Assembly (NCBI RefSeq): GCF_003347515.1
Contig: NZ_QEII01000315.1
Coordinates: 209,916 to 273,915, forward strand
DNA length: 64,000 bases
Direction: 5' to 3'
From: Rhodoferax ferrireducens
GTDB taxonomy: Bacteria; Pseudomonadota; Gammaproteobacteria; Burkholderiales; Burkholderiaceae_C
In this document: piece after piece, positions 49,950 to 57,680 of the stretch
Layout: each line of letters starts with the position of its first letter
Numbering within the stretch: the stretch's first letter is position 1
Notes under the pieces: model-generated
Database searches by the model: none
Told to the model about the DNA's origin: nothing
Seen by the model: only the letters and a program-made list of their open reading frames with translations
Program-made: the position numbers and the translations under genes

Positions 49950-51013
49950 GGTATGCAGCCATTGGCATCGCGCTGGCACTGGTGGCTGTTCAGGCCTTTG
50001 CGCAACTCTCGCCGCCCTTGGTCAAACCCACTGCCGGGCCGTGGGACAGTGGCGCTGGTTTTCAATTTGACCTGAAAAAGAAAAAGGCACACAAGACCCG
50101 CCAGTCCCTGAGCGGTTTGGCCTGCACGCGGGACGCAAAGCAGCAGCGCATTTGCCTCATGGTGTTTGACGAAGGTGCGCAGGCACGCTACGCCCATGTC
50201 GGTGAAAATTCGCTGGTGATCGATCCCGAGCCGCTGCTGTTTTCCGCGATCGGGGGCGAACTGGATGCCGAAGCTGCGGCCACGGATGGGCATTATTTTT
50301 ATGTCACCGGCTCACACTCTGCCAAACGCTCCGACTGCAGTAGCAACCCCGACAGTCGCCACGTCATTCGCTTTCGGCTGGACCCCGCCACGGGTCGTGC
50401 CTTGCGCTCGCCACCAGGCGCTGCGCAGGCTGCGCTGGTGGACTATGCCGACAGCGGGCGCTTGTGGCAGATCATGCAGTCGCAGCCTGAGCTCCAGGCG
50501 CATGTGGGGGAACGCCAGTGCCTGGGTTCCGGGCAACAAGGCGTCAACATAGAAGGTTTGGCCATCCAGGCGGGCCGCCTGTATTTTGGTTTTCGTGGCC
50601 CGGCCATCCAGGGTGCCGCAAATGTGCTGGCGGTGGATGCCGACGCATTTTTTGATAGCGGCGCACCCCAGGCGACAGTAACCCGGATTGCTCTGGGCGA
50701 ACGGCGTGGCATCCGCGACATGGTTGCCGTCAAGACCGGGGTCTTGCTGCTGGCGGGCCCGGATGATGACGCGGCCAGTCAAGGCGTGGGTTGGACCGTC
50801 TCGCTATGGGACGGCAAATACAGCCCGAATGTGGTTCAGCCCAAGCTGTTGGCCACGCTTGACATCAGCGGCGTCAAACTGCGCAAATGCGATGTGCAGA
50901 CCAAACCCGAAGCGCTCACCGTGTTGGAGGAAACGCCACAGGCCTACAAGCTGTTGGTGTTATCGGACGGCATGTGCGACGGCGGACCCTTGGTCTTCAC
51001 GATTCCCCGATGA
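49946..51013 (+). CDS. DUF3616 family exported protein
   Basis: 355 residues. Signal peptide AIGIALALVAVQAFAQ. The body has DUF3616-type blocks: SGLACTRDAKQQRICLMVFDE, EAAATDGHYFYVTGSHSAKR and GVNIEGLAIQAGRLYFGFRGP, suggesting a beta-propeller. The start overlaps the anti-sigma stop by ATGA, so it is the third gene of the sigma operon and may be a sensor or effector. Function unknown. Confidence 0.88.
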   Translation: MRYAAIGIALALVAVQAFAQLSPPLVKPTAGPWDSGAGFQFDLKKKKAHKTRQSLSGLACTRDAKQQRICLMVFDEGAQARYAHVGENSLVIDPEPLLFSAIGGELDAEAAATDGHYFYVTGSHSAKRSDCSSNPDSRHVIRFRLDPATGRALRSPPGAAQAALVDYADSGRLWQIMQSQPELQAHVGERQCLGSGQQGVNIEGLAIQAGRLYFGFRGPAIQGAANVLAVDADAFFDSGAPQATVTRIALGERRGIRDMVAVKTGVLLLAGPDDDAASQGVGWTVSLWDGKYSPNVVQPKLLATLDISGVKLRKCDVQTKPEALTVLEETPQAYKLLVLSDGMCDGGPLVFTIPR

Positions 51014-51029
51014 ACAAGGGCCGTGCCGA

Positions 51030-51785
51030 TCAAGGCATGTACTGTCCGCCATTGATCTCGATGATCTGCCCGGTGACGTAGCTGGACAGGGAATTGGACG
51101 CGAGGTAGAGGAAAGCGCCGACGCATTCGTCGGCCGTGCCGAGACGACCCATAGGAATCGTCAGGCGCATGGCGTCGAGTTGTTCTGCCGTCGAATACTT
51201 GTCATGAAAAGGCGTTGTGATCACACCAGGCGCCACTGCATTGACCCGAATCTGCCGGCCCGCCAGTTCCTTGGCAAGGCTCTTGGTCACCGTGCTGACA
51301 AAGCCCTTGGAGCCTGCATACAGGCCGGCGCCCGGCCCACCGCCGTTGCGCGCGGCGATACTGGTCAGATTGATGATGGCGCTGCCTGTTGCCATATGAG
51401 GCACGGCGTATTTTGTGCACATCAGCATGGAGCGCACGTTCAGGCCCACGATATCGTCGAATATCTCATCGCTAATATCCGTGATGGGTACACGCTTCAC
51501 CAAAGCACCGGCGTTGTTGATCAACACATCTATCCGGTTGAAGCGTTTGACCGTTTCCGTCACCACACGTTCGCAATCGATGGTGTGACGAAGATCGGCC
51601 TGGACCAGCAGCGCCTCGCCGCCGGCATTTTCGATCACCGTGCCCACCTCCGTTGCGCTGGCCTGGGACCTGTTGAAATGCACCACCACTTTGCAGCCGC
51701 GCGCGCCGAAGGCTTTGGCACAGGCGGCACCGATGCCGGTGGAAGCACCGGTCACCAGAACGACTTTGCCTTTCAGATCATCCAT
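51030..51785 (-). CDS. SDR-family oxidoreductase
   Basis: 251 residues. NAD(P)-binding TGASTGIGAACAKAFG, then NNAGALVKRVP, catalytic Ser in IINLTSIAARNGGGPGAG and Tyr-Lys in LYAGSKGF; it ends TGQIIEINGGQYMP. Downstream of an SMP-30 lactonase and a sugar importer, so oxidation of a sugar to its lactone is the likely job. Substrate unknown. Last gene of the cluster. Confidence 0.9.
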   Translation of the reverse strand: MDDLKGKVVLVTGASTGIGAACAKAFGARGCKVVVHFNRSQASATEVGTVIENAGGEALLVQADLRHTIDCERVVTETVKRFNRIDVLINNAGALVKRVPITDISDEIFDDIVGLNVRSMLMCTKYAVPHMATGSAIINLTSIAARNGGGPGAGLYAGSKGFVSTVTKSLAKELAGRQIRVNAVAPGVITTPFHDKYSTAEQLDAMRLTIPMGRLGTADECVGAFLYLASNSLSSYVTGQIIEINGGQYMP

Positions 51786-51811
51786 TTTGAAATCCTTTCA
51801 AGCTTTGCACC

Positions 51812-52777
51812 TTACACAAGCGGCTCACCTCGCAGGATCGGCGCGCCGTAGTGCCCGCGCGGCGCGGCACGGGTGTTCAGGAAAACCGAATACAAAGACG
51901 TGGTGCCGCAGATAAACAAGCGATTGAGCTTGGCCCCCCCGAAACACACGTTGGCCACCGTTTCGGGAATCAGTATCTTGCCCAGCAGCGTGCCGTCGCT
52001 TGAATGGCAGTGCACGCCGTCACCCGCCGACAGCCACAGGTTGCCATCGACATCGACGCGCAAGCCATCGTACAGGCCCACAGGACAGGTGGCAAACACC
52101 TCACCGCCAGAGATCGCCGCACTGTCCCCCGAGACCTTGAAACAGCGCACATGGTGCGGCCCGTTCGTCTGATGGGTGGCGCCGGTGTCGGCGATGTACA
52201 GCAGCGACTCGTCGGGGGAGAACGCCAGCCCGTTGGGCTGCACAAAGTCGCTGGCAACGATGGCGACCCGCCCGCTCACCGGGTCGAGGCGGTACACGTT
52301 GCAAGCCCCGATCTCGCTCGGTGCCGCCGCACCTTCGTAGTCGGAATCAATGCCGTAGCTCGGGTCCGTGAACCAGATACTGCCGTCGGACTTGACGACC
52401 ACGTCGTTGGGCGAATTGAAGCGCTTGCCCTCGTAGCGCTCGGCCAGCACAATGCGTCGACCGTCATGCTCGATCCGCGACACGCACCGTCCGAGGTGCT
52501 CGCACGACACCAACCGGCCTTGGAGGTCCACTGTGTTGCCATTGGTGTTCATCGCCGGCTGCTGGAATACCGATACCGAACCGTCGGTCCCGTCCCAGCG
52601 CAGGGTTCGGTCGTTCGGTATGTCGGACCACAGCAGATAACGGCCTGCCGCAAACCAGGCGGGCCCCTCGGCCCAGCGGCAGCCTGTGTACAGCTTCTCG
52701 ACCTGCACGTTCGAAAAGGCCAAAGCCCTGAAGCGCGGGTCGATCAGCTCGAAGCTATTGCTCAGCCATGCACCCAT
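51812..52777 (-). CDS. SMP-30/gluconolactonase family lactonase
   Basis: 321 residues with the six-bladed propeller features of SMP-30: metal Glu in CRWAEGPAWF, Asn in FNSPNDVVVKSDGSIWFTDPSYG, and ADTGATHQTNGPHHVR, then GLRVDVDGNLWLSAGDGVH. It would hydrolyse a sugar lactone made by the neighbouring dehydrogenase. It lies 26 nt before the SDR gene and 28 nt after the second permease. Confidence 0.9.
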   Translation of the reverse strand: MGAWLSNSFELIDPRFRALAFSNVQVEKLYTGCRWAEGPAWFAAGRYLLWSDIPNDRTLRWDGTDGSVSVFQQPAMNTNGNTVDLQGRLVSCEHLGRCVSRIEHDGRRIVLAERYEGKRFNSPNDVVVKSDGSIWFTDPSYGIDSDYEGAAAPSEIGACNVYRLDPVSGRVAIVASDFVQPNGLAFSPDESLLYIADTGATHQTNGPHHVRCFKVSGDSAAISGGEVFATCPVGLYDGLRVDVDGNLWLSAGDGVHCHSSDGTLLGKILIPETVANVCFGGAKLNRLFICGTTSLYSVFLNTRAAPRGHYGAPILRGEPLV

Positions 52778-52805
52778 ACCGTTCTCCTCCCATTGTGCTC
52801 AGTCT

Positions 52806-53774
52806 TCACTCGGACACGCGCCGCCCGCGGCCATAAATCAGCAGCATGCCGATGATGATCGTGCCATAAATAATCTGTCGAACCATGTCGGGGATCTGGA
52901 TCACCGACAGGATGGACTGCAGCAGTGTGATCAACACGACGCCGACCACCGTACCCAGATACGAACCTCGACCGCCGAGGATGTTGGTGCCGCCCAGCAC
53001 GACCGCCGTAATCGCCGGCAACAGATAGGCTTCGCCCATCGCCTGGTAGGCCTTGGTCGAGTAACCTGTCAGCAGCACGCCGACCGCCGCCGAGCATGCG
53101 CCGGCAATCACGAAGCAAAGCAGCGTGACGCGCCGCGTATCGACACCTGACAGGTAGGCCACGCGCTCACCGTTGCCCACGGCGTAAATGGCGCGGCCCA
53201 TCGTCGTGCGATGCAACAGAAAAACCGTTGCGGCGCCGATCACGATCCACACCAGCAAGGCATTGGGTAGGCCCAGAAACGAGCGACCGGTGGCGATCAA
53301 ATGCATCGCCGGCGTCGCGCGGTCCTGCGGCGCAAAGCCACCAGTGCGCACGACAACCAGGCCCTGCGCCACCGCGTTGACGCCGAGCGTGAAGATCATC
53401 GACGGCACCCTCAGATAAGCCACGCCAATGCCGTTGACCAGGCCGCACAGCGCACCGCAGGCAATACCGAACGGGATGGCAATGTTCGCCCCGGCGCCGC
53501 CCCACCAACCGGCCGCTGCCGCCGACATCACCCCGCCGACGGTGACAACCCAGGGCACCGAGAGGTCGATACCCCCGAGCAGGATGACGAGCATCGCGCC
53601 GGTGGCAACAACACCGAGAAAAGAGGCGATTTGCAGCTGCAACAGCAGGTAGCCGGCCGACAGGAAGTTACTCGAATAAAGGCTGCCCAGCAACACCAGC
53701 ACCAGCGAGCTCAGGGCCGCGGCCACCACGGGCATGTGCCCTGATTTTCGGAGCCAAAAAAGAAGCTCTGTCAT
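52806..53774 (-). CDS. Sugar ABC transporter permease (RbsC family), second copy
   Basis: 322 residues from ATG 53774 (MTELLFWLRKSGHMP). Eight or more membrane segments; the family signature LLGGIDLSVPWVVTVGGV and the C-terminal AVVLGGTNILGGRGSYLGTVVGV are present. It follows the first permease by 11 nt. Two different permeases in one operon point to a heterodimeric channel as in the E. coli YtfT-YjfF galactofuranose system. Confidence 0.92.
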   Translation of the reverse strand: MTELLFWLRKSGHMPVVAAALSSLVLVLLGSLYSSNFLSAGYLLLQLQIASFLGVVATGAMLVILLGGIDLSVPWVVTVGGVMSAAAAGWWGGAGANIAIPFGIACGALCGLVNGIGVAYLRVPSMIFTLGVNAVAQGLVVVRTGGFAPQDRATPAMHLIATGRSFLGLPNALLVWIVIGAATVFLLHRTTMGRAIYAVGNGERVAYLSGVDTRRVTLLCFVIAGACSAAVGVLLTGYSTKAYQAMGEAYLLPAITAVVLGGTNILGGRGSYLGTVVGVVLITLLQSILSVIQIPDMVRQIIYGTIIIGMLLIYGRGRRVSE

Positions 53775-53785
53775 AGGCCGCCCAC

Positions 53786-54772
53786 TCACTTGAAGAGATC
53801 GAGTCGGTTGCGCAGTTTCAGCAACTGCAAAGAACCCAGGCTGACCGCAAACAGCAGGATAACCCCCTGGAAGAGCGGTTGCCACAGCGGGTCAAGATCG
53901 AACACGAACAGAAGGTCGCCGATCGTACGCAATACGAAAGCGCCAAAGATGGAGCCAATGGCACTGCCTGCACCACCGGCCAGAGAGGTGCCGCCGATCA
54001 CCACGGCCGCGATTGAGTTCAGCGTATAGGTACCGCCAAGCGACACCGAGGCTTCGCCCGAATAGGTGATGAAGGTCAATAACAGGCCACCGATCGCCGC
54101 CAGCAGCCCCGAGAGCGTGTAAGCGGTGATCTTCGCCCGGCCGATCGGCACGCCGGACATATAGGCGGCACCCTCAGCCGAGCCGATGGCCAACGCCGAG
54201 CGGCCGATCACCGAGCTTCGGTAGGGCACCCAGATGACGGCGACCACCAATGCCAACAGCAACAGCGACGACGGAACACCACCCAGCTGCGCGCCGGTCA
54301 AGGCCTCGGCGAGAGCCTCCTGCACATTGCCGCCAGGCACCGGCCGCAGGGCCAGCGCAAGACCGAAATAGACGGTGCCGGTGGCGATCGTGGTGATGAT
54401 GGGCTGCAGGCGCCCATAGACAATGATGACGCCATTGATCAGCCCGCACAGGGCGCCCATAGCCATGACGACCAGCACACCCAGCGTCGCCTGCGCCGGC
54501 GTGCCAACCACCAGATGGGAGGCCAGGCAATTGGCCAGCACGAATACCATGCCCACCGACAAATCGATTCCGGCGGTCAGCACCGGCAGGGTCTGCGCCA
54601 TCGCCACGATGGCCAACAACACGCCTTTGTTGGCCGCCGTCGTAATCACCGGCACCGTCCAGCCCGTCTGGTACTTGGCGATGTACAGCGCAAAGATCAG
54701 GACAAACATGGCAGCCGCCGCAAACGCGCCACGATGCTCACGAAAGTGAAAACGAAATTCCTGCCGATTCAA
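53786..54772 (-). CDS. Sugar ABC transporter permease (RbsC family), first copy
   Basis: About 328 residues. The start is uncertain: a TTG at 54772 (reading NRQEFRFHFREHRG next) overlaps the ATPase stop as TTGA and is preferred over a longer frame starting at 54844 inside the ATPase gene. Signature LTAGIDLSVGMVFVLANCLASHLVV and C-terminal AAVVIGGTSLAGGAGSAIGSIFGAF. Partner of the next permease. Confidence 0.9.
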   Translation of the reverse strand: MNRQEFRFHFREHRGAFAAAAMFVLIFALYIAKYQTGWTVPVITTAANKGVLLAIVAMAQTLPVLTAGIDLSVGMVFVLANCLASHLVVGTPAQATLGVLVVMAMGALCGLINGVIIVYGRLQPIITTIATGTVYFGLALALRPVPGGNVQEALAEALTGAQLGGVPSSLLLLALVVAVIWVPYRSSVIGRSALAIGSAEGAAYMSGVPIGRAKITAYTLSGLLAAIGGLLLTFITYSGEASVSLGGTYTLNSIAAVVIGGTSLAGGAGSAIGSIFGAFVLRTIGDLLFVFDLDPLWQPLFQGVILLFAVSLGSLQLLKLRNRLDLFK

Positions 54773-56310
54773 ACCGTAACACCGAGGTTGAGCGCGCTGG
54801 CGACCAGCGCGTGTTCGGTCATATCGTCGCCTTGCAGCCAGCACACCACGCGGCCGTCAAAGAACACGGCCACGCGGTCGCAACATCCAATCAGCTCGGC
54901 GTAGTCGGTGGAATACAAAAGCACCGCCACCCCGTCGTCCGCCAGTTTTCGCAACAGCCGGTAGATATCCTGCTTGGTGCCGACATCAATGCCGCGCGTC
55001 GGGTCGTTGAGCAACATCACACGCGGCGCATTGAGCAACCACTTGCCAATCACCACCTTCTGCTGGTTGCCCCCAGATAGCGTGCTGACGGCATCGGCGG
55101 TGTCCGGCACCTTGATGGACAGCCGGTTAACCATCTCCGCAGTCGCCCGGGCCTCGTCGGCAAAGCGGATCACACCGGCAAGGCTCAAGCGCTCCAGCGC
55201 GGCGAAGGTCAGGTTGTCGCGCACACTCATGGGCAGCATCAGGCCGTCGGTCTTGCGGTCCTCTGGCACCAGCGCGATGCCGATGTCGGCCTGCTTGGCG
55301 GCCCGGGGGCTATCGACCGTGATCGTCCTGCCGTCGATCTGAATCTGGCCGCTGACGCCGCGCAGCACACCAAACAGCGCAAAGAAGAATTCGCGTTGCC
55401 CCTGCCCGTCCAGGCCACCCAGACCGACGATCTCGCCGGCGCGCACCGACAGGTCAATGTCGTGCAGGCGCCCGCCCCAGTTCAGGTGTTTCACATCCAG
55501 TGTCGGCGGCTTGCCGTCATCCACCTTTTGCGCAGAGCCATCGGCCGCGCCGCGCGATGCGGGCTTGGGTGGAAACGCATGGCTCACCTCGCGCCCAATC
55601 ATCATTTCCACGATCTCATCGGAGGTCTTGGTACCCGCCGTGAAGGAGGCGACATGTCGCCCATTGCGATAGACAGAGCAATCATCGGCGAGTTCGTCGA
55701 TCTCCGACATGCGGTGCGAGATGTAGACAATGGCGAGCCCCTCGTCGCGCAGCTGCTTGAGCAGCGCGAACACGCGCTGCACGTCCGCCGCCGTGAGTGC
55801 CGAAGTAGCCTCGTCCAGGATCATGAGCTTCGGCTTGCGCCCGACGGCCTTGGCAATTTCGACCATCTGACGGCGAGACAACGGCAAGTCGCGAACCAGG
55901 GCCAAAGGATGGACGTCCTCACAACCGACCCGTGCCAAGGCCTGTTCCGCGAGGCGACGCTGCGCGCGCTGGTCGATAAAACCGAACCTCCGCGGGGGAT
56001 TGGTAATGCCGATGTTGTCCGCGACACTTAAGTCCGGCATGAGCGACAGTTCCTGGAACACACTGACGATCCCCGCCCGGCTCGCCGACGCCGGGCCATC
56101 GAGCACGATGGGCTGGCCGTCGAACTCGATGCGGCCGGCATCGGGGATGACAACGCCGGACATCACCTTGATAAGGGTCGACTTGCCAGCGCCGTTCTCA
56201 CCCAGAACGGCGTGAATTCGCCCCCGCCCGCACTCAAGACCTGCGTTCTCAAGCGCCCGAACCCCGCTGTAGCGCTTGGACACACCCTGCATGCGCAGCA
56301 ACGGACTCAT
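54769..56310 (-). CDS. Sugar ABC transporter ATP-binding protein (RbsA/MglA type)
   Basis: 513 residues from ATG 56310, with two fused ATPase domains. The first has Walker A GENGAGKSTLIKV, signature region DLPLSRRQMVEIAKAV and Walker B KLMILDEATSAL. The second lacks a normal Walker A (GLDGQGQREFFFAL) but keeps signature LSGGNQQKVVIGKW and Walker B VMLLNDPTRGIDVG, as is typical of this family. It starts 1 nt after the binding-protein gene stop. Confidence 0.95.
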   Translation of the reverse strand: MSPLLRMQGVSKRYSGVRALENAGLECGRGRIHAVLGENGAGKSTLIKVMSGVVIPDAGRIEFDGQPIVLDGPASASRAGIVSVFQELSLMPDLSVADNIGITNPPRRFGFIDQRAQRRLAEQALARVGCEDVHPLALVRDLPLSRRQMVEIAKAVGRKPKLMILDEATSALTAADVQRVFALLKQLRDEGLAIVYISHRMSEIDELADDCSVYRNGRHVASFTAGTKTSDEIVEMMIGREVSHAFPPKPASRGAADGSAQKVDDGKPPTLDVKHLNWGGRLHDIDLSVRAGEIVGLGGLDGQGQREFFFALFGVLRGVSGQIQIDGRTITVDSPRAAKQADIGIALVPEDRKTDGLMLPMSVRDNLTFAALERLSLAGVIRFADEARATAEMVNRLSIKVPDTADAVSTLSGGNQQKVVIGKWLLNAPRVMLLNDPTRGIDVGTKQDIYRLLRKLADDGVAVLLYSTDYAELIGCCDRVAVFFDGRVVCWLQGDDMTEHALVASALNLGVTV

Positions 56311-56311
56311 G

Positions 56312-57430
56312 CTACTGATTGGTTTCCGTCTTACCCATGATTTCTTGCGCCGTAAAGCCAATCTTGCAGGCGTCAAATGAATTCCCGACGAAGAAGTTGT
56401 CGGCCAGATCCGGATAGAAATCCACCCCCTTCTTCAAATTGGGGTATTCGACCAGGGACATGGGCAAGGCGATGGCCTGCGGTATTTTTTCGCCTTGAAG
56501 CGCCGATATGGCCGCCTTGATGGTCACTGCGACCTGGGCCGGGCCGGTTCCCGCCGAAGAACAATGCAGACCTTGCGCGGCGTACTTGTCGCACAGCTTT
56601 CGGAAGCCATTTTCAGTCTCCCCAGCGACCGGGACCATCGGATGTTTGGCATCCAGCATCGCCTGGACCGCGCCGGCCGAGCCACCCTGGGTGTAGACGC
56701 CGGCAAAGGTCTTGTGAATGGCGATCGCGTCGGCGGCGGCCTTCTGGCCGGTGCCATCGTCCCATTTGCCAATCACTTCCACCACTTCGAAGTTCTTGCC
56801 TGACTTCTTCAGGACGTCATGGAAGCCGTCGTGACGATCTCGGTCAACCGAGTTGCCGGACACACCGCGAACCTCAAGAATCTTGCCGCTATCGGCCTTG
56901 ATTTCCTTGAGCAGCCAGCGGGCCGCGACGCGGCCAAGATCGACTTGATCCACGTTCACGATCACATTGTCGGGCGACTCAATCACGTTGTCGAAGGACA
57001 GCAAGATGACACCAGCCGCCTTGGCCTTTCTGGCCACCGGGGCAAACGCGGCCGGATTGAGCGCGTTGACGATGACCGCGTCGTAGCCCGCGTCAATGAA
57101 GTTGTTCGCGGCGGCGATCTGCGCAGGCAGGTCTTCTCCGGTCGAGACGACCTTGAATTCTTTCAAGTTGGCCTTGACGCCGGGTTGCTCGGCGTACGCC
57201 TTGGCCGTCTTGATCATCTGGATTCGCCAGGTGTTGCCGACGAAGCCGTTGGCCAAGGCAATGCGGTAAGGCCCCTTCTTGGCGGGCCACTGGAAGAACT
57301 GAGTCTTGGCGTCCCAAGGCTTGTAGCAAGCCGGGTCAGAACTGGGGCCGGGAACAATATTGGGCGCGGCCAGCGAAAAGCCGGCGGCCAGCAGGCCCAC
57401 GGCTGCGGCGATACGAGTGCGGTACAGCAT
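56312..57430 (-). CDS. Sugar ABC transporter substrate-binding protein
   Basis: 372 residues. Signal peptide AAAVGLLAAGFSLAAP. Periplasmic-binding-protein fold of the RbsB type: YRIALANGFVGNTWRIQMIKTAKAYAE, then IDAGYDAVIVNALNPAAFAPVARKAKAAGVILLSFDNV and SGNSVDRDRHDGFHDVLKKSG. An extra about 40-residue N-terminal part (SSDPACYKPWDAKTQFFQWP) precedes the first strand, unlike RbsB itself. Ligand unknown. First gene of the importer operon; its promoter must lie in 57431-57680. Confidence 0.93.
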   Translation of the reverse strand: MLYRTRIAAAVGLLAAGFSLAAPNIVPGPSSDPACYKPWDAKTQFFQWPAKKGPYRIALANGFVGNTWRIQMIKTAKAYAEQPGVKANLKEFKVVSTGEDLPAQIAAANNFIDAGYDAVIVNALNPAAFAPVARKAKAAGVILLSFDNVIESPDNVIVNVDQVDLGRVAARWLLKEIKADSGKILEVRGVSGNSVDRDRHDGFHDVLKKSGKNFEVVEVIGKWDDGTGQKAAADAIAIHKTFAGVYTQGGSAGAVQAMLDAKHPMVPVAGETENGFRKLCDKYAAQGLHCSSAGTGPAQVAVTIKAAISALQGEKIPQAIALPMSLVEYPNLKKGVDFYPDLADNFFVGNSFDACKIGFTAQEIMGKTETNQ

Positions 57431-57680
57431 GCTATCTCCTTTGCTCGTTTAGAAACTCGACTGCCATTCAGGCGACAAGGAACTCGACAGAACCCAAGAA
57501 TTGGCCGAATAAGTTTACGAATTACGGGCGCCAATACAAGCCTCCTGGCCCGTGAATTGTTAGGGCTACCCCCTGAAATATCAAAGAACGATGCGTTTTT
57601 TTCTCGGCGAAAGTTCAATACCAACCAGCCCGCCGACCGCTGACCATTGAATAATCGAGTGATCGAATCAAGGGAATTGT
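57431..57680. other. Divergent intergenic region, importer versus alpha-2-macroglobulin
   Basis: 250 nt between two divergent transcripts. No operator-like repeat, riboswitch or ECF motif was recognised. AGGG lies 7 nt before the GTG start of the right-hand gene. Confidence 0.5.
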
